Positions 35,732 through 45,147 of a stretch of 64,000 nucleotides of DNA are shown piece by piece. The stretch lies in contig NZ_CP141799.1 in the NCBI RefSeq assembly GCF_035621475.1, positions 962,001-1,026,000 on the forward strand, given 5' to 3'. Each line of letters opens with the position of its first letter. Positions within the stretch are counted from its first letter, which is position 1. The position numbers and the translations under genes are program-made. The notes beneath the pieces were generated by a model. It did not search any database and was not told the origin of the DNA. It worked only from the letters and a program-made list of their open reading frames with translations. The DNA comes from Pseudomonas paeninsulae. GTDB lineage: Bacteria > Pseudomonadota > Gammaproteobacteria > Pseudomonadales > Pseudomonadaceae.

Positions 35732-36036
35732 TGGATGACGCCAAGCCCAAACTGCTGGAGCAGGTGCGCCAGCAGATTCGGCTCAGAAACTATTCCATTC
35801 GGACCGAGGCTGTCTATGCCGAATGGGTCAAGCGCTATATCCGCTTTCACCACTATCGCCACCCGGCCGAGATGGGGGCGCCTGAGGTTGAGGCGTTTTT
35901 GACCCATCTGGCGGTCAACCGCAATGTGGCGGCGGCGACGCAGAATTAGGCCCTGGCGGCGTTGTTGTTCCTCTACAAGAAAGTAATGAAGGTCGACCTG
36001 CCCTGGCTGGAGGGGATAGTACGAGCCAAGAAGCCC
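35731..36036 (+). pseudogene. intI: integron integrase remnant (intI)
   Basis: The N-terminal SAM-like domain of IntI is clear: KPKLLEQVRQQIRLRNYSIR and RHPAEMGAPEVEAFLTHLAV. After ATQN the expected Gln codon is TAG (35947-35949). The frame continues as ALAALLFLYKKVMKVDLPWL and VRAKKP, then similarity stops. The catalytic core with R-H-R-Y is absent. It points away from the cassettes, as in all integrons. The gene is dead by nonsense mutation and truncation. Confidence 0.92.
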
Positions 36037-36871
36037 GTTGAGCAGCACAGGGGACACGATTTACGCTGCAACTCTTCACCGAGATATCCGTGGTCTCCTA
36101 TTACCCGGACGGTCAAGGCCGACAGGCTGCTAGCGGTGATTCAGGCAGGCTACCGCCGCCCCTGCGCATAACGGGGCTGGCGACTGAATGGTCAAAAATA
36201 CGGGGAGTGGCGGCGGTCCTTTCCGGGCAGGCGGGGTTGGCTGGCATTCCCTTGGTTTGAGCGAGCATAGTGCAGTGTGTCGCTCGAGCCAAACCAAGGC
36301 TTCTGGGGGCTGGCAACGCACCCCCCCCGGCGCGAACATCTGGAGCCGGCCTCGCGACGGCGGTCAATATGTTCACAACTTCTAAGGCCTGGGGTGCCCA
36401 GCACCTGCAGCTTGCACTCGAGGTCGGACCTACTCAACCGACTGAAAGTTAGCGTAATTCATCCAGAAAGACCGCGTTGTCAGCCCTTAAACAGGCCATT
36501 TCCGGGTCGTAATGGCTGTTGTAGCGCGCCGCCGGTTAGCGTAACCGGATAACAGTCATCTCCTTGAACAATCTCTCGGTGGTAGCGCGTACTCGCGAAG
36601 CTGTACGTTGTCTTGCCACAAATGGCGGACTGTTCGCTTCGCGCCTGAGCGGCCGGCGTTCCGGTCCGCCCTACCCGAGCCGGGCACGCGCCACGCCACA
36701 TGTGCTGTGGATAGCTGATCCGCCTTGCTCATGAAGTTTGGTTGGTGCTTGAATTCGCGGGCAAGCCCGCTCCGCCAAAAGCATCGGCACATGCAGTACA
36801 TAACGGGTACATAGCCGTTAAGTTGGGCTACGGCAGTAGCTCCATACCTGTAGGGCGGGGCGGCCTCGAAC
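36037..36871. other. gene-free 0.8-kb stretch right of intI remnant
   Basis: No credible gene. It contains an inverted pair ACCGCCGCC/GGCGGCGGT (36150-36218), a small palindrome CCGGTTAGCGTAACCGG (36531-36547), the second copy of the GGCGGACTGTTCGCT repeat (36624-36670) and a Pseudomonas REP (GCGGGCAAGCCCGC, 36760-36773). It looks like degraded insertion-prone DNA where the end of intI was lost. Confidence 0.5.
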
Positions 36872-37705
36872 TCAGCGTTTGAATAAGGGCAGAGGGTTGA
36901 TTGCCGTGCCCTTCCACCACCGCTTCTCGGGACCCAGTTCGAAAATGGCGAAATGCAGGTGCGGTGCAAGCGGGTTGGCGTTGCCAGTGGCGCCGACGTA
37001 ACCGAGCAGGTCGCCGCGCTTGAGCTCCTGGCCCTCCACCAGATCCGCCGCGTAGCTGTCCAGGTGGGCGTAGTAATAAGCGAAGGTGCCGCTCGTATCG
37101 TATTGGTAGACGGTGAGGCCGCCGGGCACGCTGTCGAAGAGTTTCACCACTTTGCCATCGTCGACCGCGACCACCGGGGTTTTGAGCGGCGCCATGATGT
37201 CGAGCGCTTCGTGGATTCGGTCGGTGCCGCGCTTGTCGTTGAAGGTGTCGCTCAGTTGCGCCGCGGTTATGCCGGTCACGGGAATCAGCAGCGCGCCGGG
37301 GTGCACCTGCAAGGGCTCGACGGGCTTTGTCTGCACGCGGGCTTCCTCGATCGCCGGGGGCGGGGTGCTCGGTGCAATGTCGCTCGGCTCCTGGGTAATC
37401 GGGCTGTCAGTCGGGGGCTCGGTTGGCGGTGCTTCCGGCATCTCGATGGGCGTCGCCTTGGCGCTGGTTGTGCGGGTGGTTATTACGCTCGCAACCTGAG
37501 CCGTCGCCGGTGCGGCCTGTGTGGTATCTGGCTCCTGCGCGCTGGGCGCGACAGCTGCCGGCGTAGGCTGCACGGGTTCGCCATGGGCTGCTACGGACTG
37601 CGTGATGACCGCCACGCCAGGCGTGGCGATGTCGTTCTGCAGGACATAGAACAGGCCCGCGGCGCCAACGAGAGCGCCGGTTGCGAAAGTCAGAATGCTC
37701 TTCAT
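36872..37705 (-). CDS. M23-family (LytM) peptidase, membrane-anchored
   Basis: 277 residues. An N-terminal helix (ILTFATGALVGAAGLFYVL) anchors or exports it; residues 40-125 are a Pro/Thr/Ala-rich linker. The LytM domain (about 140-275) has DRIHEALDIMAP (zinc His and Asp) and APHLHFAIF (HLHF, catalytic and zinc His), so it looks active. It cleaves peptidoglycan cross-links. Twelve nt after the L,D-transpeptidase gene on the same strand, so the two form a cell-wall operon. Confidence 0.92.
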   Translation of the reverse strand: MKSILTFATGALVGAAGLFYVLQNDIATPGVAVITQSVAAHGEPVQPTPAAVAPSAQEPDTTQAAPATAQVASVITTRTTSAKATPIEMPEAPPTEPPTDSPITQEPSDIAPSTPPPAIEEARVQTKPVEPLQVHPGALLIPVTGITAAQLSDTFNDKRGTDRIHEALDIMAPLKTPVVAVDDGKVVKLFDSVPGGLTVYQYDTSGTFAYYYAHLDSYAADLVEGQELKRGDLLGYVGATGNANPLAPHLHFAIFELGPEKRWWKGTAINPLPLFKR

Positions 37706-37717
37706 GGCGGGGTCTGT

Positions 37718-38737
37718 TTACTCTTGCAAAAGGGCGGGTAGCCCGGGCTTGACTGCATGCCCCATCGCTGTGACGTTCCAGTTGGTGAGGCGGATGCAGC
37801 CGTGCGATTGAGTCTTGCCGATCTTCGACGGCTCCGGCGTGCCATGGATGCCGTAATGCGGCTTGGACAAGGCGACCCAGGCGACGCCGACGGGGTTGTT
37901 CGGGCCGGCCGGGATGGTCGCCTTGGCGTGGCCGGGGTTGGCGTCCCAGAACAGCTCGGGGTTGTATTGGAACACTGGATTTCTGGCCACACCGAGGATC
38001 TTCCAGTCGCCGAGTGGCAGCGGATCGCGCCCGCTACCGGTGGAGGCGGGGAATTGCGCGATGATGGCATCTGCGGCATCGAAGAGGGTGACGGTCGAGT
38101 CGGACTTGTCGACGACCACCCGTGCAGCCTTGGGCAGGGGCGCGGCGTCGGCGAGGTTGGGTACGACGATGGCCTCGCCGGCGCGACTCAGATCTTTGCC
38201 CGGATTCAGTAGTGTCAGCAGCCTGGGGCTGGCGTGAAATTTCTCGCCGAGCGCTTCTGTCAGGTCGCGGTAACCCAGGGTTGTCAGCGTGGCCTTGTCC
38301 ATCATGTCGGCTGGAATCTGCTGGAAGGGCCCGGCGGCGTCGGTGTCGGTGATGGTATAGGAAACGAGCACTGGCTCGACGTCGGCGTTGAGTGCAACCC
38401 AGGTGGCTTCGTCCATGACGCCGCTGACTGGCAGGCCGTTGTTTTTCTGGAAGCCACTGATGGCGATACGGGTGTTCGAGCCGAAACTGGCGTCGATCTC
38501 GCCCGGAAAGAAGCGCGCGCGATCGAGCAGGATCTGCGCGCGCAGCACTGCGACGTTGTGCTGCTTCGGGCCGACTTCACCGCGCAGGCTGGCGTCGTTG
38601 GCGAACTCGGCGGTGAGCGGCAGCGCAGCTACGCTGACCTCGGTTGTGAGTGGTTCAGCGCTAGCGAATGCCAACGGTACGGCCGCTGCCTGAAGGGCCA
38701 GGGTGATGGCGCAGGTGAGCATGGTTGTTGTGTTCAA
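37718..38737 (-). CDS. L,D-transpeptidase with peptidoglycan-binding domain
   Basis: About 339 residues. A signal peptide (LTCAITLALQAAAVPLAFASA) precedes a peptidoglycan-binding helical repeat (VLRAQILLDRARFFPGEIDASFG ... GFQKNNGLPVSGVMDEATW) and a LysM-like stretch. The YkuD domain has the catalytic HGTPEP and KTQSHGCIRLTNWNV (His and Cys) motifs. It makes 3-3 cross-links or attaches proteins to the wall in the periplasm. Start: a TTG with GAGGAT 7 nt upstream is preferred; an ATG five codons later is the alternative. Confidence 0.9.
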   Translation of the reverse strand: MNTTTMLTCAITLALQAAAVPLAFASAEPLTTEVSVAALPLTAEFANDASLRGEVGPKQHNVAVLRAQILLDRARFFPGEIDASFGSNTRIAISGFQKNNGLPVSGVMDEATWVALNADVEPVLVSYTITDTDAAGPFQQIPADMMDKATLTTLGYRDLTEALGEKFHASPRLLTLLNPGKDLSRAGEAIVVPNLADAAPLPKAARVVVDKSDSTVTLFDAADAIIAQFPASTGSGRDPLPLGDWKILGVARNPVFQYNPELFWDANPGHAKATIPAGPNNPVGVAWVALSKPHYGIHGTPEPSKIGKTQSHGCIRLTNWNVTAMGHAVKPGLPALLQE

Positions 38738-39095
38738 GATGCGATCCTCAAGCGAACAAACAGGGCGAACTTCAGCGTGTCTGAGCAAGCTCGGCACACG
38801 TTCAGCGTGTTGCGGGGAATCGACGTGCCATTAATGCACAGTAATGGCGGTTACAGGCGTGAGTGGTAGTGAAAGACGCCCGGTTGCTGCGGACGCGCTC
38901 GATCTTTTCACTGGTGTGTCGTGCAAGACGGCTATTGCGTGTAGTGGTGCATCCCTCTGCTCAAGCACCAGACATCGCCTCACGCATGGCTGCATGAGGC
39001 GGTTGAGTGAGCTGTTCGCAATAGTCTTTGGATCAGGCCCGCGGGGATGAGTTCCCCGTGGGCCGTCAGCGCAGCGTTGATGCGAGCGGCTCAGC
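38738..39095. other. gap with direct repeat and hairpin
   Basis: TTCAGCGTGT occurs twice, 30 nt apart (38771 and 38801), upstream of the transpeptidase gene. GGCCCGCGGGG/CCCCGTGGGCC (about 39033-39061) forms a hairpin past the stop of the next gene. No coding sequence recognised. Confidence 0.45.
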
Positions 39096-39626
39096 CTACT
39101 CGGTCTGCGCGGCTTGCATCGCTTCATAAGCCGGTGCGGCATAGATGCCGATTTCCACGGCCAATTCCAGCACCCGTGCCAGGTCGCTTCTATACACCAG
39201 CACAGCTTGCAGCTCGTCATCCAGCGGTTCGCTGAAATCGACCAGTACATAGCCTTGGGTTTCCGCTGACAGGCTGCCGAGTTGCACCTGGATGCGGTTC
39301 AGCGCTTTCAGCGGCTCGACCTTGACCAGCTGCTTGGGCTTGAGCACGAAGCTGACTTGCTGGCCGAAGGAGTCGACGATCTGCTGGAACAACTGGTCGT
39401 AGCTATCGGCCTGGAACAGCACGGTATCTGGCAGGCTGCCGACCGCCACCCACTCGCCGAGCGGGATCGGAAAGCTGTCGTCGTAGTTGATGTCCGGGTT
39501 GGCCGCGAGGAAGGCCTGCGGGTAGGCGTAGGCCAGGGCCGCCTCGTCGGCAATGCGCGCGACGTCTTCGGCCAGCATGCAGCCCGAGCTTATCTTGCTG
39601 ATCAACTCTTCGAGCTGGGCTTTCAT
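39096..39626 (-). CDS. conserved hypothetical protein, 176 aa
   Basis: Soluble, acidic, no signal or membrane segments. It begins MKAQLEELISKISSGCMLAED and has normal high-GC codon use, so it is probably a real gene. No domain recognised. It stands alone between the cell-wall operon and a gene-free gap. Confidence 0.7.
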   Translation of the reverse strand: MKAQLEELISKISSGCMLAEDVARIADEAALAYAYPQAFLAANPDINYDDSFPIPLGEWVAVGSLPDTVLFQADSYDQLFQQIVDSFGQQVSFVLKPKQLVKVEPLKALNRIQVQLGSLSAETQGYVLVDFSEPLDDELQAVLVYRSDLARVLELAVEIGIYAAPAYEAMQAAQTE

Positions 39627-40143
39627 GTGGACATTCCTGAGGAAAAAAAGGGCGCCAAGGATAGCTCAAGCGCTGTCATGTCGCTCGGGCTCTGGCCTTC
39701 AGGGTGGGAGGCGCGGGGCAGGTTGGCAGCGTTGCCGCACACCATGGGTGTTAGCCAGCGTGCGCTGCCGACTAATAGCTGAGTCACCGAGGGTCTTTCA
39801 ACCCCCAGGTACCTGAGTGCCGAGGAATCGGTATTCGCCGGCACAGGGTCCATCAACACCGAGCCAACCGGGAAGGGTGCCTGCATCTGGACACTCGACT
39901 GCTCCGTGGATACCGGGAAGGCGACCTTGATGCTGGCCACGCAAGGACGAGTCCCAGGTGGTCGATCTGCGTCAGGCAATGGCTACTCGGATGATCAGCG
40001 TGCATGGAGAATGCGAAGCTGCCCCGGTCTTCAGTTAGGGCGTGGGGAGTAGGGCTGTTTCGGGGAGGTATGTCTTCAGCAGCCAGTAGATGGCCGGGAG
40101 AACCTGGTCTCGGGTCAAAGGCAACCCGAAACCAGGAGAAGGC
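39627..40143. other. gene-free 0.5-kb gap
   Basis: Reading frames here have no ribosome-binding site and no recognisable protein. GCCTTTGACC-type sequence and CGGTATTCGCCGGC motifs show no clear structure. I see no RNA gene or terminator with a T-tract. Confidence 0.4.
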
Positions 40144-41088
40144 TTATATACCGAGGTGTTTTTTCACCGCGTCCAGGCCATTCTTGCCGTCAATGGTGGT
40201 TACGTCGGCCAGCCAGGTGTCGAGCCATTGAGGGTTGTTTTTGATCCAGTCCCTAGCCACGTCGTTGGGATCTTCTTTCTGCATGATCCGATCCATCAAC
40301 GCAGCTTCCATCTCAACCGTGTACTTCATGTTTGAGACAAGTTTCGCCGCATTCGGGCAGCGTTGATCATAGTCCGTAGCGGTAATGGTATAGACCTCGG
40401 CTGCGCCTAAGTTCGGACCAAAATAATCATCTCCGCCCGCAAGGTAGGTCATATCAAACTGCAGGTTCATCGGGTGCGGGGCCCAGGCGAGAAAAACGAT
40501 AGCCTCCTCCTTCTTGATCGCGCGGGCCACCGCTACCCGCATGGCTGCCTCGCTCGACTCAATATGCGTGAACTCACCCAGGTCGAATTTGTTTTCGCCG
40601 ATGATTTTATTGATTTGCTTATTACCGCCGGAGCCCGCTTCAATGCCATAGATCCTGCCGTCGAGTTCTTCCTCGAATCGGGCAATGTCGGCGAAATTTT
40701 TCAGGCCCTTTTCATATAGATAAGTCGGCACGGCAAGGGTGTACTTGGCGCCGCGCATGTTGGGTTCTGCTGAAATCTTTACAGATTTTTTATCGCGGAA
40801 TGGTTTAACTGTTTCGTCGGTGGACGGGGACCAATAGTCAAGATAAACGTCCATTTGCTTCTTTTGGATAGACGCCAAGGTGATAGGCAAGGAAACCATG
40901 GTTTTCTTCGGCTTATAGCCAAGCGCCTCAGACAACACCACCAGTACACTATTGTTGGCCGCGTTATCGACCCAGCCTATATCGGCTATGCGCATGGTTT
41001 TGCATGAGCTTTGCTCTTGCGCTAGAAGGTCTCCGGCGCTGAAGCATAGGAGCGTACTCATCAGTGCGGGAATTATTTTTATAGTCAT
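40144..41088 (-). CDS. choline/betaine-type ABC substrate-binding protein (OpuAC family)
   Basis: 314 residues with a signal peptide (ALMSTLLCFSAGDLLA). The ligand region shows IADIGWVDNAANNSVLVVL and MDVYLDYWSPSTDETVKPF, aromatic residues typical of the cation box for quaternary amines (ChoX, CaiX, CbcX group). No ATPase or permease gene is adjacent. In P. aeruginosa several such binding proteins (cbcX, betX, caiX) share one core transporter, and this may be another. The ligand is unknown. Confidence 0.9.
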   Translation of the reverse strand: MTIKIIPALMSTLLCFSAGDLLAQEQSSCKTMRIADIGWVDNAANNSVLVVLSEALGYKPKKTMVSLPITLASIQKKQMDVYLDYWSPSTDETVKPFRDKKSVKISAEPNMRGAKYTLAVPTYLYEKGLKNFADIARFEEELDGRIYGIEAGSGGNKQINKIIGENKFDLGEFTHIESSEAAMRVAVARAIKKEEAIVFLAWAPHPMNLQFDMTYLAGGDDYFGPNLGAAEVYTITATDYDQRCPNAAKLVSNMKYTVEMEAALMDRIMQKEDPNDVARDWIKNNPQWLDTWLADVTTIDGKNGLDAVKKHLGI

Positions 41089-41344
41089 GTTATTCCTCTG
41101 TGCTTATGTGAGGCGAAAGAGTGTTTTTCGCTTGGTTTAAGTGCGCTGCAAGTGCTGAGTGGTTCTATTCGAAGTATTTATTGGCTTGGCTGATGGTGCG
41201 GTTCAAACGTTTCGTATTTTTTATATCATCCGATAGTGGGCGTGAATGTTTAAGCTGCCTATCAATAAATGTATTGCCTTTGAGGCTGTTTTTTTTATGG
41301 CTGGCATGCTCAGTGGCGGACATAGGGTCGTAGCCCTGGCCGCC

Positions 41345-42874
41345 TCAGTCGAGATTAAACCAGGCAGATTTGCTCTGGGTGTAACCGAGCAGGCACTCGA
41401 AGGACTTGTCGCGTGTATTGCCTGATTGCTTATAGCCGCCAAAGGGTTGGGTCATGTCGCCATCCCCAAAGCAGTTAACCCAGATCACCCCGGCTTCAAT
41501 CGAGCGCACCATGCGATGGGCCGTCTTCAGGTCTTGTGTCCAGACGCTGGCCGCCAGTCCGTAGATGGAGTCGTTGGCAATGGCGATGGCTTGCGCTTCG
41601 TTGTCAAAGCTCATCACCGAGGCTACCGGGCCGAATATTTCTTCCCGGGCGATGCTCATGTTTTGATCTACGCCGGTAAACAGCGTTGGCGTTACATACG
41701 CTCCCTGTTCCATGCCCGCTGGGGCGCATCCGCCCAACGCAAGATGGGCACCCTCCGCGCTGCCTTGCTTGATCTTCTCTAGTACGCCTTGCTGGTGGGC
41801 GCGGGTGACCACTGGCCCCAGGGTCGTTGCTGGATCCAGCGGGTCGCCCGGTTGATAGGCCTTGCTGCTGCGTTCGACAAACCTTTCCACGAAGGCGTCA
41901 TGAATGTCGCGATGCACCAGCAGCCGGGAGCCGGCGTTACACACCTGACCCGCATTGTCGAAGATGCCGCCGTAGGCACGTTCCACTGCCGCATCGAGGT
42001 TTTCGAGGTCGGCCATGAATATTTGCGGGCTCTTGCCACCGGTTTCCAGCGCCACGCGTTTGAGATTGGACTGGCCGGCATAAATCATGATTTGTTTGCC
42101 GACCGCAGTTGAGCCGGTAAAGCTGATTTTGGCTACATCCATATGCAGGGCCAGTGCTTTGCCTGTAACGGGGCCGTCACCGTTGACCACGTTGAACACC
42201 CCTGGTGGGCCACCGGCTTCGATGAACAACTGGGCCAGTCGCAGGCAGCTCAAGGGTGCTTGTTGTGCCGGCTTCAGCACCACGCAGTTACCCGCCGCCA
42301 GTGCCGGGGCCACCTTCCATGAAGCCATCAGCAGTGGATAGTTCCAGGGCGAGATGGCGCCGATAATGCCCAGGGGCTCGCGCTGGATCATATGCAGCGC
42401 TTCGGGGGCAGTATTGGTGACGACGCCGTCGATTTTGTCGATGCACTCGGCGTAATAACGATACGTGTTGACGACTTCGGGCAGGTCGATGGTCAGGGCA
42501 TCGGTAATCGGCTTGCCCATGTCCAGGGTTTCCAGCAAGGCCAGCTCGGCGGCGTTTCTCTCTATCAGGTCGGCCAGGCGCATGAGAATGCTCATGCGCG
42601 TGCGCGGCGCCATGTGCCGCCAATGTCCGCTGTGCCAGGCGAGTTTGGCGCAAGCCACGGCGCGATTGATATCGTTCTCGTCGCCGTAAGCAACCGAAGC
42701 CAGTACTTCGCCGGTGGCTGGGTTAATGCTGTCGAAACGATTGCCTTTAAGTGCCTCGACAAAGTGACCGTCGATAAACAGTCCGGTTTCGATCTTCAGA
42801 TTCTTCGCCAGACTGCACCAGTCATGCTGACGCAGGGTCTCGGGTGTTACTGCCACTAGCGCTTCGGTCGACAT
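41345..42874 (-). CDS. aldehyde dehydrogenase (betaine-/gamma-Glu-aminobutyraldehyde-type)
   Basis: 509 residues with a PuuC-like N-terminal extension. GIIGAISPWNYPLLMASWKVAPALAAGN, FTGSTAVGK, ALETGGKSPQIF (Glu base) and GGIFDNAGQVCNAGSRLLVH (nucleophile Cys) are intact, with GPVASVMSF and the C-terminal PFGGYKQSG. It oxidises an aldehyde made from the imported compound. Its reductase-like neighbour follows in the same direction. Confidence 0.95.
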   Translation of the reverse strand: MSTEALVAVTPETLRQHDWCSLAKNLKIETGLFIDGHFVEALKGNRFDSINPATGEVLASVAYGDENDINRAVACAKLAWHSGHWRHMAPRTRMSILMRLADLIERNAAELALLETLDMGKPITDALTIDLPEVVNTYRYYAECIDKIDGVVTNTAPEALHMIQREPLGIIGAISPWNYPLLMASWKVAPALAAGNCVVLKPAQQAPLSCLRLAQLFIEAGGPPGVFNVVNGDGPVTGKALALHMDVAKISFTGSTAVGKQIMIYAGQSNLKRVALETGGKSPQIFMADLENLDAAVERAYGGIFDNAGQVCNAGSRLLVHRDIHDAFVERFVERSSKAYQPGDPLDPATTLGPVVTRAHQQGVLEKIKQGSAEGAHLALGGCAPAGMEQGAYVTPTLFTGVDQNMSIAREEIFGPVASVMSFDNEAQAIAIANDSIYGLAASVWTQDLKTAHRMVRSIEAGVIWVNCFGDGDMTQPFGGYKQSGNTRDKSFECLLGYTQSKSAWFNLD

Positions 42875-42983
42875 GGTTCAGTCCTTGGTTGCGTGTAGAA
42901 GAAGGCCGCGACCTGCAAGTGCATGCGATCGCTGCAGGCAAAGGGTCGCGCGGCCAGTGACGCGTGACCCTTGGCTGGATGAC

Positions 42984-43946
42984 CTAAGCGTTGCGGCCCG
43001 GCGGCACGACTTCGGCACCTTGCTCTTCCGGTTCGTAGTCCACCAACTCTGCTGGGAACCCTGGTGCAAGTACCTGCAGGTCGCAGGCTTCTTCCAGCCG
43101 CTTGACGATGTTTGAGGACCACTCGCGTGCGCCAAAGCGCTGCTGACCGTCTTTGAAGATGTCCAGGATGAGAGGGGAAATCTCCAGTGGTACGCCCAGC
43201 TGGTTGGCCAGCGAGTCGAACAGGCCGACGTCTTTGATCACCAGGTCCATGGTGAAATTGACATCGCGACTGCCGTTGAGGATCAGCTGAGATTCGGTCT
43301 CATGGACAAAGGAGTTGCCGGAAGAAATACGGATCGCTTCATAGGTGGTGCCCAGGTCCAGCCCGGCTTTTTTGCAGACCACCAAGGCTTCCGCCAAGGC
43401 GCACAGGTGCGTGGTGGCCAGGTAGTTGGTCATCACCTTGAGTACCGATGCAGAACCGATATCGCCGGTGTGTAGCACGCGCCGACCGAGGGTCGACAGC
43501 ACCGGAAGTACGCGCTCGAAGGCGGCGCGTGAACCGCCGGCAAAAATTGAAATATTGCCGGTGGCGGCGCGGTGGCAGCCGCCGGAAACCGGGCAGTCCA
43601 TGGCCAGCGCGCCGGTCGCTTCCACCAGGGCGCCGAGGCGACGTACCTCGGCGTCATCGGTGGTGCTCATCTCCAGCCAGATTTTGCCGGTTGTCAGGCC
43701 ATGAACCAGGCCGTCTTCGGCTTCCATCACCTTGGAGCAGGCGGCCGGAGACGGCAGGCAGGTGATAATCAGATCAACTTTTTCTGCGAGCTCTTTGGGC
43801 GAGTCGGCCCAGTGAGCCCCTTTATCCAGGAAGGACTGCGCCAACTCAGGGTCCAAGTCGCGCACCGTGAGGTCATAACCATTACGCAGCAAACTTCCAG
43901 CGAGTTTGCCACCGACATTACCGAGGCCAATAAATCCTACTTTCAT
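42984..43946 (-). CDS. 3-hydroxyisobutyrate dehydrogenase-family oxidoreductase
   Basis: 320 residues. Rossmann start KVGFIGLGNVGGKLAGSLLRNGY, the family signature DCPVSGGCHRAATGNISIFAGG and the catalytic Lys stretch LKVMTNYLATTHLCALAEAL. These enzymes oxidise beta-hydroxy acids or reduce semialdehydes. With the adjacent aldehyde dehydrogenase it probably forms a two-step oxidation; the true substrate is open (serine-, carnitine- or sulfolactaldehyde-like compounds are all compatible with the family). Confidence 0.93.
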   Translation of the reverse strand: MKVGFIGLGNVGGKLAGSLLRNGYDLTVRDLDPELAQSFLDKGAHWADSPKELAEKVDLIITCLPSPAACSKVMEAEDGLVHGLTTGKIWLEMSTTDDAEVRRLGALVEATGALAMDCPVSGGCHRAATGNISIFAGGSRAAFERVLPVLSTLGRRVLHTGDIGSASVLKVMTNYLATTHLCALAEALVVCKKAGLDLGTTYEAIRISSGNSFVHETESQLILNGSRDVNFTMDLVIKDVGLFDSLANQLGVPLEISPLILDIFKDGQQRFGAREWSSNIVKRLEEACDLQVLAPGFPAELVDYEPEEQGAEVVPPGRNA

Positions 43947-44235
43947 ATAACCCTCTTATTTATTTCTGCTGTGAAGTTGTGGGCAAAGGTTGCTCGAGAC
44001 TCAGCTGCCTGGTGAAGACCACGTTGCTCGGCATGGGCCTCTTCTGCTCGTCAATCAGCGTGAGGATGTCGACGGCTCGGAAGCCAAACTATTACCTGTG
44101 ACAGGAGGGGACAATTGAGATGTTTTTTACGGACTGGTAAAAAAAATCTACCATTCGCGATCTGGCGCCGGATATATTTTGGGCACGGTCGAGGGCGCGA
44201 GTAGTCGCGTTGGTTTGCAGGTTTGAGGTGTGATG

Positions 44236-45147
44236 ATGGCGAGCGGTATCGATTTGCGGAAACTGCCCCCTCTGAAGTCGCTGAAGGGGTTCGAGGCGAC
44301 AGCGCGGCTGGGCAGTGTAAGGGGCGCGGCCGAAGAGCTGAATCTGACTCACCCTGCGATTACGCACCAGATGCAGGTTCTGGAGGCTGACCTCGGGGTG
44401 AAACTGTTTGCTCGTAAAGGGCGCAGTCTGATTCTGACCCCGGAAGGCGAACGCTATTACCCTTACGTGCTGGCCGCGCTTGAGCAGCTGCTTGAAGGCG
44501 GCGCGGCGATCCGGCACATGGCGTCAGCGCCTGCACTGCGCGTACAGACCTACATCAGCTTTGCGATCTGTTGGCTGGCGCATCGATTGACGCACTTTCG
44601 AACACTGCACCCGGAAATCGAGTTGCGTTTGGCTACCTCTGGTGCCGGCTGGGATTTCGACGAAGACAGTGCGGACATTGGGGTGATCTATCGCAGCGAA
44701 CCTATCCCTGCGCACCTGCATTGGGTGAAGCTGTTCGATTCCAGATTCTTCCCGGTTTGCAGCCCAACGTTGTTAGCTGATAAAGCAACGCAGTTACGCC
44801 CCAAAGACCTCGCGCGCTATCCGTTGATTGCGGTTAACTCCGAGGATAGGTACTGGAACTGGAGTCAATGGTTTGAGTCTGCCGGGCTGAAGATGGCCAG
44901 CAGGGCGGTGCCGATTGTGGTCGATACCCTGGCCATGTCGCTGGAGATGGCCATCAATGGCGAGGGGATTGCGCTGGTCAATGGGCCGCTTGCCGATAAC
45001 GATCTGCGTTCAGGGCGGTTAGTTAAACCGGTCGAGCATTTTGCCGAGGGCCAGGGGCAGTGGGGGATTATTTGTAGAAAGGAAATCCAGCATGACCTTC
45101 GGGTCGTGAGCCTGACTAACTGGTTGCTAGAAGTCAGCAAAACATAG
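44236..45147 (+). CDS. LysR-family transcriptional regulator (GcvA-like)
   Basis: 303 residues. The helix-turn-helix is SLKGFEATARLGSVRGAAEELNLTHPAITHQMQVLEADLGVKLF; the rest is a periplasmic-binding-type effector domain. The start at MASGIDLRKLPPL is preferred since GAGG lies 7 nt upstream; GTG and ATG three and six nt earlier are alternatives. Divergent from the oxidoreductase-ALDH-binding protein genes, which it likely controls from the shared 289-nt gap. Confidence 0.95.
   Translation: MASGIDLRKLPPLKSLKGFEATARLGSVRGAAEELNLTHPAITHQMQVLEADLGVKLFARKGRSLILTPEGERYYPYVLAALEQLLEGGAAIRHMASAPALRVQTYISFAICWLAHRLTHFRTLHPEIELRLATSGAGWDFDEDSADIGVIYRSEPIPAHLHWVKLFDSRFFPVCSPTLLADKATQLRPKDLARYPLIAVNSEDRYWNWSQWFESAGLKMASRAVPIVVDTLAMSLEMAINGEGIALVNGPLADNDLRSGRLVKPVEHFAEGQGQWGIICRKEIQHDLRVVSLTNWLLEVSKT

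Noticed and set aside
39623..39979. 118-codon minus-strand frame in the gap right of 39626
   Set aside because: No ribosome-binding site, no similarity recognised, and it overlaps the start of the neighbouring gene out of frame.
44092..44517. 141-codon minus-strand frame at the LysR start
   Set aside because: Antisense to the LysR helix-turn-helix coding region and without protein-like features.
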